Of a DNA stretch of 64,000 nt, positions 33,616-42,031 are shown in pieces. The notes under the pieces were generated by a model. That model searched no databases, was not told the origin of the DNA, and saw only the letters and a list, made by a program, of their open reading frames with translations. The position numbers and the translations under genes are program-made. The DNA is taken from the NCBI GenBank assembly GCA_963741995.1, contig CAVUKI010000010.1, positions 248,001 through 312,000 on the forward strand. The letters run 5' to 3'. The first letter of the stretch is position 1; every line of letters begins with the position of its first letter. This stretch comes from Bog-473 sp963741995. Its GTDB lineage: Bacteria > Actinomycetota > Acidimicrobiia > Acidimicrobiales > RAAP-2.

Positions 33616-34518
33616 GTGGGATCGACAGCAAGTCCATTCTCCACGGCGCAGGAGTCGGCAGAGGCGGGTATCGAAAGTCTGTGGTCTGAGTTCAAGCGGA
33701 CCGGCGAGCAGTCACTTCGCAACCAGCTGATCATCTTCTACTCGCCGTTCGTCAAGTACATCGCTGGCCGCGTCTTGGCCGGGCTGCCTCGGCACTTCGA
33801 CGAGGAGGATCTCGTCAGCTACGGCATCATCGGGCTCATCGACGCGATCGAGCGGTTTGAGCTCGACCGCAATCTGCGCTTCGAGACGTACGCCATTCCG
33901 CGCATCAAGGGGGCGATCATCGACGAGTTGCGATCGATCGACTGGGTTCCCCGGTCCGTGCGCACCAAGGCCCGGGCGGTCGAACAGGCGTTTACCCACC
34001 TGGAGGGAACCCTGCGGCGCACGCCCAACGAGGCCGAGGTCGCGGCCGAGCTGGAGATGTCCGTCGGCGACTTCCACAAGGCGCTGCGCAAGATCTCGAC
34101 CGTCGGCATGATGGCGCTCGACGAGGTACTGCGGGGCGGTGACCGCTCTGAGCGCTCCACGCTGGGCGAGACCTTGCCGGACGGGTCATGGGGCCCGGTC
34201 GACACGTTCGAAGCAAAGGAATCCAAAGAGGCGCTCGTCGTGGCAGTGGACGGGATGCCGGAGCGAGAGCGGACCGTGCTGATGATGTATTACTACGACG
34301 GTTTGACGCTGACGGAGATCGGCCAGGTGCTCGGCGTGACCGAGAGCAGAGTGTGCCAGATTCACACGAAGGCGCTCCGCCAACTCCGTTCCAAGCTGGC
34401 CGACCGGCCGGAGACGTCTCGACTCAACCCGGCCACGGCGGGAACCGCTCCAGCACCGCGAGGTGCCGGTACCCGCGAGCGCGCGGGCCGAGCTCGCCTG
34501 CAGCTGCTGGCCAGCTAG
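33616..34518 (+). CDS. RNA polymerase sigma factor, FliA/WhiG family
   Basis: Group 3 sigma factor of 300 residues. Region 2 reads YSPFVKYIAGRVLAGLP, DLVSYGIIGLIDAIERFE and FETYAIPRIKGAIIDELR; region 3 RSVRTKARAVEQAFTHLEG; region 4 MPERERTVLMMYYYDGLTLTEIGQVLGVTESRVCQIH. It is of the flagellar/sporulation (FliA/WhiG) type; no flagellar genes are nearby, so a WhiG-like developmental role fits Actinomycetota better. GTG at 33616 is chosen because AGAGGGGG lies at 33601-33608; ATG 33553 lacks a ribosome site. C-terminal 40 residues are unstructured. Confidence 0.9.
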   Translation: MGSTASPFSTAQESAEAGIESLWSEFKRTGEQSLRNQLIIFYSPFVKYIAGRVLAGLPRHFDEEDLVSYGIIGLIDAIERFELDRNLRFETYAIPRIKGAIIDELRSIDWVPRSVRTKARAVEQAFTHLEGTLRRTPNEAEVAAELEMSVGDFHKALRKISTVGMMALDEVLRGGDRSERSTLGETLPDGSWGPVDTFEAKESKEALVVAVDGMPERERTVLMMYYYDGLTLTEIGQVLGVTESRVCQIHTKALRQLRSKLADRPETSRLNPATAGTAPAPRGAGTRERAGRARLQLLAS

Positions 34519-34532
34519 ACATCACGCTTCCA

Positions 34533-34567
34533 CATCCGTCCGGCGACCACCGGTCGCCGGACGGATG
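34533..34567. terminator. Perfect 16-bp stem-loop between sigma factor and gad genes
   Basis: CATCCGTCCGGCGACC and its exact complement GGTCGCCGGACGGATG flank a 3-base loop ACC, starting 15 bases after the sigma factor stop. There is no T-run after it, so it may be a GC-type terminator or an RNA processing/stability element. Confidence 0.6.
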
Positions 34568-34653
34568 GATGTGCAGGTCGGCTGGTCGCCGACGCCACTG
34601 AAGACCGATACGGTACGGGCGTCCGACCACGAGCGAGCCCAAGGGGGCGCGTG

Positions 34654-36054
34654 ATGCCTTTGCACAAGCGGGAAAACCTCCGGGACCAATTGATCGATTC
34701 GGTCTACGCCGACCGGGCTCTGAAGGCGCCGCTGCCGGCAACGCACTGTCCGAGTGACGAAATGCGGCCGGAAGACGTGCTGCGGGCGATCTCCGACGAG
34801 CTCCTCCTCGACGGCAACGCGCGGCAGAACCTCGCCACGTTCTGCCAGACCTGGGAGGAGCCGGAGGTCCATCAGCTGATGGACCTCTGCATCGACAAGA
34901 ACCTCATCGACAAGGACGAGTACCCCCAGACAGCCGAGCTGGAACGGCGCTGTGTCCGCATGTTGGCCGGCCTGTGGAACGCGCCCGATGGCGGCGAACC
35001 CGTCGGCTGCTCGGCCATCGGCTCGTCCGAGGCCTGCATGCTGGGCGGTATGGCGGCCAAGTGGCGCTGGAGGGCCAAGCGCCGGGCGGCCGGCAAGCCG
35101 ACCGATTCGCCCAACATGGTCTGCGGGCCCGTGCAGGTGGTCTGGCACAAGTTCGCCCGCTACTGGGACATCGAGATGCGGGAGATCCCCATGTCCCCGG
35201 GGCGCTATTGCATGGATGTGGAGCAGATGCTCGAGCGCGTCGACGAGAACACCATCATGGTGGTGCCCACCTTCGGCGTGACCTACACGGGTGCGTACGA
35301 ACCGGTGCTCGAGCTCTCCCAAGCCCTCGACAAGCTCCAGGAGGACACCGGTCTCGACGTCGACATACACGTGGACGGCGCCAGCGGGGCGTTCCTCGCC
35401 CCCTTCTGTGCGCCGGACATCCTGTGGGACTTCCGTGTCCCCCGCGTGAAGTCGATCAGCACCTCCGGGCACAAGTTCGGCTTGGCGCCGCTGGGTGTGG
35501 GCTGGGTGCTGTGGCGGGACGCAGCGGACCTGCCCGACGACCTGATCTTCCATGTCACCTACCTCGGTGGCGACATGCCGGTGTTCCAGATCAACTTCTC
35601 GCGCCCCGCCGGCCAGATCGTGGCGCAGTACTACAACTTCGTGCGGCTTGGCCGTGAGGGCTACCGCAACGTACACGAGGCCTGTTACGACACCGGCAAG
35701 TTCCTGGCCGAAGAGGTGGTCAAGCTGGGCCCGTTCGAGCTGCTGTGCGACTCCAACGCCCTGACGGGCATCCCTACGGTGACCTGGCGCATCAAGGAGG
35801 GTGAGGACCCGGGCTACACGCTCTACGACGTGGCCGACCGCCTGCGCGCCCGTGGCTGGCAGGTACCGGCCTACCCGTTGACCGGTTCCGTCTCCGACAT
35901 CTCGGTGCAGCGGATCCTGGTACGCCAAGGTGTCAGCCGGGACCTGGCCGGTCTCCTGCTCGACGACATGACGCAGTCCATCGCCCACTTCGACCGCCAC
36001 CCGGTGACGGTGCCGATGACCAAAGAAGAGTCGGGCGGTTTCAGCCACCTGTAG
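34654..36054 (+). CDS. gadB: Glutamate decarboxylase
   Basis: PLP-dependent enzyme converting glutamate to GABA plus CO2 with use of a proton; 466 residues, normal for bacterial GadA/B. Signatures: ATFCQTWEEPEVHQLMD at the N-terminal region, GSSEACMLGGMAAK, VDGASGAFLAPF and the PLP-lysine motif STSGHKFGLAPLG. ATG at 34654 follows AAGGGGGC. No GABA antiporter is adjacent; the convergent gene at 36041 is an ion-channel-like protein. Acid resistance or GABA-shunt metabolism are the likely roles. Confidence 0.95.
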   Translation: MPLHKRENLRDQLIDSVYADRALKAPLPATHCPSDEMRPEDVLRAISDELLLDGNARQNLATFCQTWEEPEVHQLMDLCIDKNLIDKDEYPQTAELERRCVRMLAGLWNAPDGGEPVGCSAIGSSEACMLGGMAAKWRWRAKRRAAGKPTDSPNMVCGPVQVVWHKFARYWDIEMREIPMSPGRYCMDVEQMLERVDENTIMVVPTFGVTYTGAYEPVLELSQALDKLQEDTGLDVDIHVDGASGAFLAPFCAPDILWDFRVPRVKSISTSGHKFGLAPLGVGWVLWRDAADLPDDLIFHVTYLGGDMPVFQINFSRPAGQIVAQYYNFVRLGREGYRNVHEACYDTGKFLAEEVVKLGPFELLCDSNALTGIPTVTWRIKEGEDPGYTLYDVADRLRARGWQVPAYPLTGSVSDISVQRILVRQGVSRDLAGLLLDDMTQSIAHFDRHPVTVPMTKEESGGFSHL

Positions 36055-37222
36055 GAGTCGAGTCGCCGACCGGCAGTGGCGGCCGGAGCGACCAGTCGAC
36101 GCGTAGCGCCCGGTGCCGGAGGAAGCGGGGCTTGCCGACCACCGCCGCACGGTCGGTCGTCCAGGGCGCCGGGGAGGCCAAGGTGACCCCCGCCAAGGCA
36201 CGGAGCGCGGGATCGTAGGCGGATCGGATCCAGGCAAACCGGCGCCACACCTCCTCCTCCCGGCCCGGCTCGACGACGAGGATCCCCGACAGGGTCGCCA
36301 TGGCGGCGTCGTACTCGGCCCGGCTGACGCTGATGGCCGGGGCGGGCTGGCCGGAGTTGGCCATGAGGGCCGGAAGTCTCGTCGGCGGCGGCAGGGGGAT
36401 GTTGACGGCCCGGGCGATGCGGACGATCAGGGGGAGGCCGTAGACGAGGACGGTCAACGGTCCCTTCTGGACATCAGCGAAGACCTCTTTGGGGTCGAGG
36501 TCAGAGACCGCAAAGACCAATGCTGACGCATCGAGGACCGACCCCATGGAGGCCACCCACGACTGTTCGCTGTCCGAATCGGGGAAATAGGTGAGGATCG
36601 GGAACGCCGTGTGTGTCTGCTCGAGGTCGAGCATCCAATCGGCCGAATTCCGCCAGAGGTCCGGGCTCTCGAGGCTGCCCAGGCGTTGCAGGGTCTGGAG
36701 GAACTCCGGCGCGCTCGGCGGCGAGCCGGCCATCGGGCGGAGGCGGTTGGTCCCCTTCTCGCGGTCGTTGTAGGCGGAGTAGATGGTGGGCAGGTAGCTG
36801 ATGAGGAGGGCGACGAGACCCAATCCGATCGTCGCCTCCACGAAGGCGATCCAGATCCGGCCGGCCCCGTTGGGCTCGGCGAACCCCATCGTGGTGACCG
36901 AGGACACACTGATTTCGAAAGCCCGCGACCAGCTGAGGTCGTTCGAGCCCCAATAGATGCCGGTGAACGCCAGCATCATCAGGATCATCCAGGCCAGCGG
37001 GAGGCTGACGAGGGCGACCGGCGCGTACAGCCCGCGCAGCGACCGGGCCAGCTGACCGTTCTGCCGCTGGTGGACGAGGAGCCGGTGGACCAGCGCAAAC
37101 ACAAACTGCGACAAGCGCGGGAAGCCCTGCCGGGGCAGGACGACGGTCTTGAGCGCCGAGCCCAGGACGGCGAGCGCCACCACGGCGCCGACGATCACAG
37201 CCAGCGAGTGGGCGACGATCAT
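36041..37222 (-). CDS. Ion channel-like membrane protein
   Basis: A 393-residue protein with an N-terminal hydrophobic helix (2-22), a second pair of helices (about 66-92 and 123-150) and between them a re-entrant-looking segment SVSSVTTMGFAEP that resembles the selectivity filter region of two-TM potassium channels (TTVGYG). The remaining 240 residues are cytoplasmic with no recognised domain. I infer a K+-channel-like pore, but Met-Gly-Phe-Ala is not a canonical filter. The 3' end overlaps the convergent gadB by 14 bases. Confidence 0.6.
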   Translation of the reverse strand: MIVAHSLAVIVGAVVALAVLGSALKTVVLPRQGFPRLSQFVFALVHRLLVHQRQNGQLARSLRGLYAPVALVSLPLAWMILMMLAFTGIYWGSNDLSWSRAFEISVSSVTTMGFAEPNGAGRIWIAFVEATIGLGLVALLISYLPTIYSAYNDREKGTNRLRPMAGSPPSAPEFLQTLQRLGSLESPDLWRNSADWMLDLEQTHTAFPILTYFPDSDSEQSWVASMGSVLDASALVFAVSDLDPKEVFADVQKGPLTVLVYGLPLIVRIARAVNIPLPPPTRLPALMANSGQPAPAISVSRAEYDAAMATLSGILVVEPGREEEVWRRFAWIRSAYDPALRALAGVTLASPAPWTTDRAAVVGKPRFLRHRALRVDWSLRPPLPVGDSTPTGG

Positions 37223-37253
37223 GGTGTGCGGGCAGAGAAGGGCGAGCGACGGA

Positions 37254-37763
37254 TCAGGAGATTTCCTGCGCGGCCTCCTGCACCGCCTTGTCGACGTCCT
37301 TCTTGTCGACCTGGAGCTCCTTGGCCACCTTCTTCTGGGCCTTCAGCGTCGCCTTCTCGATGGCGTCCTCAATCGTCGTCTCGCCGACGATCACCAGCGC
37401 CGCCTCGCCGGCGTCGATGGCCTCGCCGAATTCCTTGACGTCGGTGCGGGACATCCCCCGCCACAGGTGACCGCTCACGCCGCCGATCGCGGCCCCCACG
37501 ATGGCCGATCCGATGATGGACGGCGGGAACAGGATGCCGACCAGGGCGCCTGCGGCAGCGCCACCCCAGGCGCCGTGCCGGGTGGTCGTCTCGTCCTTGT
37601 TGACGTGGATCTTCCCGTTGTCGTCTTTGGTGACGACGGCGGCGTCGTAGGTGCCAACGGCTCCGACAGCGTGGAGGTCCTTGACGACGTCGTAGTCGGC
37701 GCGGGCGTCGACCTCGCTGGCATAGGTCCCGATGTAGATGAAGACGCCATCAGACTTCGACAC
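37254..37763 (-). CDS. DUF1269 family membrane protein
   Basis: A 169-residue protein of the DUF1269 family: IYIGTYASEVDARADYDVVKD, TYDAAVVTKDDNGKIHVNKDE, then a glycine-rich hydrophobic hairpin HGAWGGAAAGALVGILFPPS/IIGSAIVGAAIGGVSGHLW, and GEAALVIVGE. The GTG at 37761-37763 follows GGAAAGGAG and is better than an upstream ATG at 37898. Family members are poorly understood membrane-associated, stress-linked proteins. It lies 31 bases upstream of the channel-like gene in the same orientation. Confidence 0.85.
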   Translation of the reverse strand: MSKSDGVFIYIGTYASEVDARADYDVVKDLHAVGAVGTYDAAVVTKDDNGKIHVNKDETTTRHGAWGGAAAGALVGILFPPSIIGSAIVGAAIGGVSGHLWRGMSRTDVKEFGEAIDAGEAALVIVGETTIEDAIEKATLKAQKKVAKELQVDKKDVDKAVQEAAQEIS

Positions 37764-37909
37764 GGCAACGCTCCTTTCCGGCGCCCGCCGGCGGGCCCCG
37801 CGCCCCGGTCTCCCCGGAGCGGTTTCCCCGAGGGTAGGCCGGAGCGGCACGGGCTGCGAGAGCTCCGAGGGCGGCGTGCCTTCCGGTCTGTCTGGCATGA
37901 TCCCTGCCG

Positions 37910-39607
37910 GTGCCTCTCCCTCCGGCTATCGAGATTGCGCGACAGGCCACATTGCGGCCGATGACCGACATTGCCGCACAGATGGGCATCGAGCCCGGGC
38001 TGCTCGAGCCGTATGGCAACGATGTCGCCAAGATCAGCCTTGACGCCGTGGAGGCCCTGGCTGATCGGCCGCGGGCCCGCTACGTCGTGGTCACGGCGGT
38101 GACCCCCACGCCGCTCGGGGAGGGCAAGACCACGACGACGGTCGGACTCGGGCAGGCCCTGGCCTGCATCGGAAGGCAGGCGACCATCGCCATCCGGCAA
38201 CCCTCCATGGGGCCGACCTTCGGGATCAAGGGCGGCGCGGCGGGTGGCGGCTACAGCCAGGTGGTGCCGTTCGAGAGCCTGAACCTGCACCTGACGGGGG
38301 ACCTGCACGCGGTGACGGCGGCCAACAACCTTCTGGCCGCCATGGTCGACAACCACATCTACCACGGGAACACGCATGGGCTCGATCCGCATGATGTGAC
38401 GTGGAAGCGGGTGCTCGATGTCAACGACCGCTCCCTTCGGAGCATCGTCAGCGGGCTCGGGGCGAAGCAGGACGGCACACCGCGGCAAACTGGATTCGAC
38501 ATCACCCCAGCATCCGAGGTGATGGCCGTGCTCGCGCTCTCGACATCGCTGCGGGACATGCGCCAGCGCATGGGCCGCATCGTGGTGGGCTACACCTCGG
38601 CCGGAGAGCCGGTCATCGCAGAGCAGATCAAGGCGGCCGGTGCCATGACGGTGATCATGCGCGACGCCATCAAGCCCAACCTGCTCCAGACCCTCGAGAA
38701 CACTCCCGCGCTCGTGCACGCCGGACCCTTCGGCAACATCGCCCACGGCAATTCGTCGGTGGTCGCCGACCTGATCGGGATCCATGCCGGGGAGTTCCTC
38801 GTCACCGAGGCTGGGTTCGGCGCCGACATGGGCGCTGAGCGCTTCTTCAACATCAAGTGCCGGACGTCGGGCCTCGTCCCCGATGCTGCCGTCGTGGTGA
38901 CCACGGTCAGGGCGATGAAGCTGCATTCGGGGCGCCACCACGTCGTGGCCGGGCGCCCGTTGCCGCCAGCAATGCTGGAGGAGAACCCCGAGGAGGTGCA
39001 GCTCGGCGCGGCCAATCTCCTGGCCCACCTTGCCATCGTGCGGCGTCACGGCGTGACGCCTGTCGTGGCCATCAACGCCATGGCGGGTGACTTCCCATCG
39101 GAGCACGCCGCCATCCGCGAGATCGCCGCTTCAGTGGGGGCGCGGGCTGCGGTGTGCACCCACTTCGAGAACGGCGGAAAGGGCGCGGTCGAGCTGGCCG
39201 AGGCAGTCGTCGAGGCCACCGCGGAGCCAGGGGGATTCCACATGCTCTACGACGACGAGGCGACGTTGCGGCAGAAGATCGAGAGGGTGGCGACCGAGAT
39301 CTACGGGGCCGACGGGGTGGACTACCTGCCGGCGGCGGCCAGCCAGCTCGACGTCTACGAGCGGGCCGGGTTCGGCTCGTTCCCGGTCTGCATCGCCAAG
39401 ACCCACCTCTCCATCTCCTCGGATCCCACGCTCCGGGGTGCCCCCAGGGGGTGGCGCCTGCCCGTCCGCGAGGCCAGGGCCAACGTGGGTGCCGGGTTCG
39501 TCTATCTCGTCAGTGGCGACATGCGCACCATGCCCGGGCTTTCGAGCAGCCCGGCCGCGGAGCGGATCGACATCGACGAGAACGGCAACGTGGTCGGCCT
39601 CTACTAA
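37910..39607 (+). CDS. fhs: Formate-tetrahydrofolate ligase
   Basis: ATP-dependent synthesis of 10-formyl-tetrahydrofolate from formate and THF, feeding one-carbon metabolism. The 565-residue protein has the ATP-binding loop VTPTPLGEGKTTTTVGLGQAL, IRQPSMGPTFGIKGGAAGGGY, and the C-terminal SGDMRTMPGLSSSPAAERID of the family. GTG start at 37910. Length is normal for Fhs. It is divergent from the DUF1269 gene. Confidence 0.96.
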   Translation: MPLPPAIEIARQATLRPMTDIAAQMGIEPGLLEPYGNDVAKISLDAVEALADRPRARYVVVTAVTPTPLGEGKTTTTVGLGQALACIGRQATIAIRQPSMGPTFGIKGGAAGGGYSQVVPFESLNLHLTGDLHAVTAANNLLAAMVDNHIYHGNTHGLDPHDVTWKRVLDVNDRSLRSIVSGLGAKQDGTPRQTGFDITPASEVMAVLALSTSLRDMRQRMGRIVVGYTSAGEPVIAEQIKAAGAMTVIMRDAIKPNLLQTLENTPALVHAGPFGNIAHGNSSVVADLIGIHAGEFLVTEAGFGADMGAERFFNIKCRTSGLVPDAAVVVTTVRAMKLHSGRHHVVAGRPLPPAMLEENPEEVQLGAANLLAHLAIVRRHGVTPVVAINAMAGDFPSEHAAIREIAASVGARAAVCTHFENGGKGAVELAEAVVEATAEPGGFHMLYDDEATLRQKIERVATEIYGADGVDYLPAAASQLDVYERAGFGSFPVCIAKTHLSISSDPTLRGAPRGWRLPVREARANVGAGFVYLVSGDMRTMPGLSSSPAAERIDIDENGNVVGLY

Positions 39608-39622
39608 GCGCGCCTCGGAGCC

Positions 39623-39916
39623 ATGGGCTGCCTCCTCGCACTTCTCGCAGCAATTTCGCCACGCTTGGTCATCTTCCTGCTCTGGATCTTCTCGGATCGG
39701 CTCACCATCGCCTTTCGTTCCGGCTGGGAGGGCATCATCGGTTTCCTGCTGTTGCCCTACACCACGCTCTTCTATGCCCTCGTCTACGCACCCGGGAAAG
39801 GCGTGGACTCGTTCGGCTGGTTCATCGTGGCCCTGGGCGTGCTGCTCGACATCTCCTCGCACCTGTTCGGCTCGCGGGCGCGGCGGCGCCAGGCGCGTCG
39901 GGCAGCGAAGGCCTAG
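39623..39916 (+). CDS. Small membrane protein
   Basis: A 97-residue protein with hydrophobic segments at about 3-21, 37-53 and 64-77 and a basic tail (SRARRRQARRAAKA). The middle block IIGFLLLPYTTLFYALVY recurs in many actinobacterial hypothetical proteins. It starts 16 bases after fhs behind CGGAG and its TAG overlaps the TAG of the convergent tsaD in a shared CTAG. Function unknown. Confidence 0.75.
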   Translation: MGCLLALLAAISPRLVIFLLWIFSDRLTIAFRSGWEGIIGFLLLPYTTLFYALVYAPGKGVDSFGWFIVALGVLLDISSHLFGSRARRRQARRAAKA

Positions 39917-40911
39917 GCGAAGCGGAGCCGCAGGTCCGGCTCGGGCCCGAAAGAGGGCGCGCTGGCGCCGGTGGCCGCGAGCTTGTGCCAGCCGGCGACG
40001 CCGATCATGGCGGCGTTGTCGGTGGCCATGGCGTGGGGTGGGATGAGCAGCCGGGTCCCGAACTCGTCGGCCAACACCTGGGCGCGGGCTCGCAGGATGG
40101 GGCTGGCCGCCACGCCGCCGACAATGGCCACTGCAGGGTCACCGAACTCCTGGAGCGCGCGGCGGAGCTTTGCGATGAGCACGTCCATGCAGGCGGCCAC
40201 GAACGAGGCGGCTACCTCAGTCTCGGAGAAGCCCGGGTCGGCCCGCACGTGGTTGACCACGGCGGTCTTCAGCCCCGAGAACGAGAATGCGTAGCCTTCG
40301 GCCAGCATCGGGCGTGGGAAGCCGAGCACGTCCTCGCCCGTAGCGGCGAGCCGGTCGAGCACCGGCCCACCCGGATACCCGAGGCCCAGAAAGCGGGCGA
40401 CCTTGTCGTAGGCCTCGCCGATGGAGTCGTCGACGGTCTCGCCGAGCAGCTCGTAACGTCCCGGCTCGGTGCTGCGCGTGAGCATGCAGTGGCCGCCCGA
40501 CACCAGCAGCGCGATCTGAGGGAACGGCACTTCGGGGTCAGCCAGGTAGACGCTGGCCAAGTGGCCCTCCAGATGGTTGACGCCCACCACGGGGATCCCC
40601 CAGCCCAGCGCCAAGGCCTTGGCCGTGGCGATGCCGACCAGCAGCGCACCGACGAGACCCGGACCGGACGTGACGGCGACGGCGGTGAGGTCCTTTCCGG
40701 AGACGCCTGCCTCCTCGAGCGCTCGCGCCACGATCGGCGTCACCGTTTCGAGGTGGGCGCGGCTGGCCAGTTCCGGGACCACCCCGCCGAAGGCGGCATG
40801 CAGGTCGATCTGGCTGGCGACCAGGGACGAGCGCACCGACAGTGCGTCATCGACAACCGCCGCCGCCGTCTCGTCACACGACGTCTCGATGGCCAGCAGG
40901 GTTCGGCTCAT
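39913..40911 (-). CDS. tsaD: tRNA N6-adenosine threonylcarbamoyltransferase TsaD
   Basis: Transfers the threonylcarbamoyl group to A37 of ANN-decoding tRNAs (t6A). The 332-residue protein shows LAIETSCDETAAAVV, the metal-binding HLEGHLASVY, LVSGGHCML, and SFSGLKTAV. In other bacteria it works with TsaB and TsaE; neither is present next to it here. Its ATG overlaps the tsaC stop (ATGA), so the two t6A enzymes are coupled. Confidence 0.96.
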   Translation of the reverse strand: MSRTLLAIETSCDETAAAVVDDALSVRSSLVASQIDLHAAFGGVVPELASRAHLETVTPIVARALEEAGVSGKDLTAVAVTSGPGLVGALLVGIATAKALALGWGIPVVGVNHLEGHLASVYLADPEVPFPQIALLVSGGHCMLTRSTEPGRYELLGETVDDSIGEAYDKVARFLGLGYPGGPVLDRLAATGEDVLGFPRPMLAEGYAFSFSGLKTAVVNHVRADPGFSETEVAASFVAACMDVLIAKLRRALQEFGDPAVAIVGGVAASPILRARAQVLADEFGTRLLIPPHAMATDNAAMIGVAGWHKLAATGASAPSFGPEPDLRLRFA

Positions 40912-41540
40912 CCGACCTCCTGGAGGGCGTCGGCGATGGCGGCCCGCGGGATTGCGCCTGCGCGCTCGACGGACGGTTCCTCCCCGTTGACGTTCACCAA
41001 CGTCGAGGGGACGTCGTGCAACTCTCCGCCATCGACAACCAGATCGACCGAGGTGCCGAGACCGACCGTCACGTCGTGGGCCGTGCGTGGGGTGGGCGCA
41101 CCGTGGGGGTTGGCACTGGTCACGACGAGCACGCCGGTCTGCTCCAGGAGCGCGCGCAGGAAGTCGTGGTCGGGAATGCGCACCGCTACCTCGGCGCGCC
41201 CTGCCAACCACCCCGGCCGGTCGAGTCGCCCTTCGAATCCGAAGGCCAGGGTCAGGGGCCCCGGCCACCAGCGCCGGGCGAGCGCCTCGGCCGCGGGGGT
41301 GAAGGCCACGCCCAGCGCGCGCACCTGCGTCACGGAGGCGGCCAGGACGGGAAGGTGCATGCCCTCAGGTCGGCCCTTCATGCGGTACACGGTGCGCACG
41401 GCGTCGGCCTCGTCCGGCCGTGCCGCCAGTCCGTAGACCGTGTCCGTCGGCACCACGGCGACGCCGCCCTGCAGCAACCACTCCGCCGCCACGCGTTTGC
41501 CCTCGGCGTCCACGCGCACGACGTGCATCGGATTGGTCAC
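40908..41540 (-). CDS. tsaC: L-threonylcarbamoyladenylate synthase TsaC/Sua5
   Basis: Makes threonylcarbamoyl-AMP from threonine, bicarbonate and ATP, the first step of t6A formation. The 210-residue protein has VVPTDTVYGLAA, YRMKGRPEGMHLPVL (KxR region) and VVTSANPHGAPTP (SxN). It is the short TsaC form without the Sua5 C-terminal domain. ATG at 41538-41540 is taken; ATG 41526-41528 (MHVVRV) is possible. Adjacent to tsaD, which uses its product. Confidence 0.94.
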   Translation of the reverse strand: MTNPMHVVRVDAEGKRVAAEWLLQGGVAVVPTDTVYGLAARPDEADAVRTVYRMKGRPEGMHLPVLAASVTQVRALGVAFTPAAEALARRWWPGPLTLAFGFEGRLDRPGWLAGRAEVAVRIPDHDFLRALLEQTGVLVVTSANPHGAPTPRTAHDVTVGLGTSVDLVVDGGELHDVPSTLVNVNGEEPSVERAGAIPRAAIADALQEVG

Positions 41541-41572
41541 CTCCCGGGAGCAGGCGTGGTCGGGGAGACGGG

Positions 41573-42031
41573 TCAGAGCCGGAGAGGGCGGATGGCGGCA
41601 CCGACGAGCGTCGGATTCGATTGCCAGTCCACTCCGGGTACGTCGACGTAGAGCTCGATCTCGTTCCCGTCGGGGTCGAGAATGTAGATGCTGTGGGTGA
41701 CGGTGTGGTCGGCAGAGCCGACCACCGTGGCGCCCGCGGCCTGGACTGTGGCCAGCGCGGCCCGCAGATCGTCGTCGGTTTCGCCGACATTGAGCCCGAA
41801 GTGGTACAGCCCGACGCGCCGCCCGGCCGGGATCGGCGCGGCGTCGGGACCGACTTCGATGAGCAGCAGCTCGTGATGGGTGCGGCCCGAGGAGAACCCG
41901 GCGGCGCCGACGGGGGCCTCACCGGGTCCCGGCAAGACCTGTCGCCAGCCCAGCACGTCGCGGTAGAAGGCCGCGGAGCGTCCCAGGTCGCGCACGTACA
42001 GCACCAGGTGACCGAGCTCGCGAACTGTCAT
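41573..42031 (-). CDS. VOC family protein, type I extradiol dioxygenase-like
   Basis: A 152-residue VOC protein: ELGHLVLYVRDLGRSAAFYRDVLGW at the N-terminus, LYHFGLNV in the middle and LDPDGNEIELYVDVPG near the C-terminus. His8, His77 and Glu126 match the 2-His-1-Glu iron site of type I extradiol dioxygenases, so catechol-type ring cleavage is plausible, though single-domain VOC proteins are diverse. The ATG overlaps the stop of the wax synthase gene (ATGA). Confidence 0.83.
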   Translation of the reverse strand: MTVRELGHLVLYVRDLGRSAAFYRDVLGWRQVLPGPGEAPVGAAGFSSGRTHHELLLIEVGPDAAPIPAGRRVGLYHFGLNVGETDDDLRAALATVQAAGATVVGSADHTVTHSIYILDPDGNEIELYVDVPGVDWQSNPTLVGAAIRPLRL

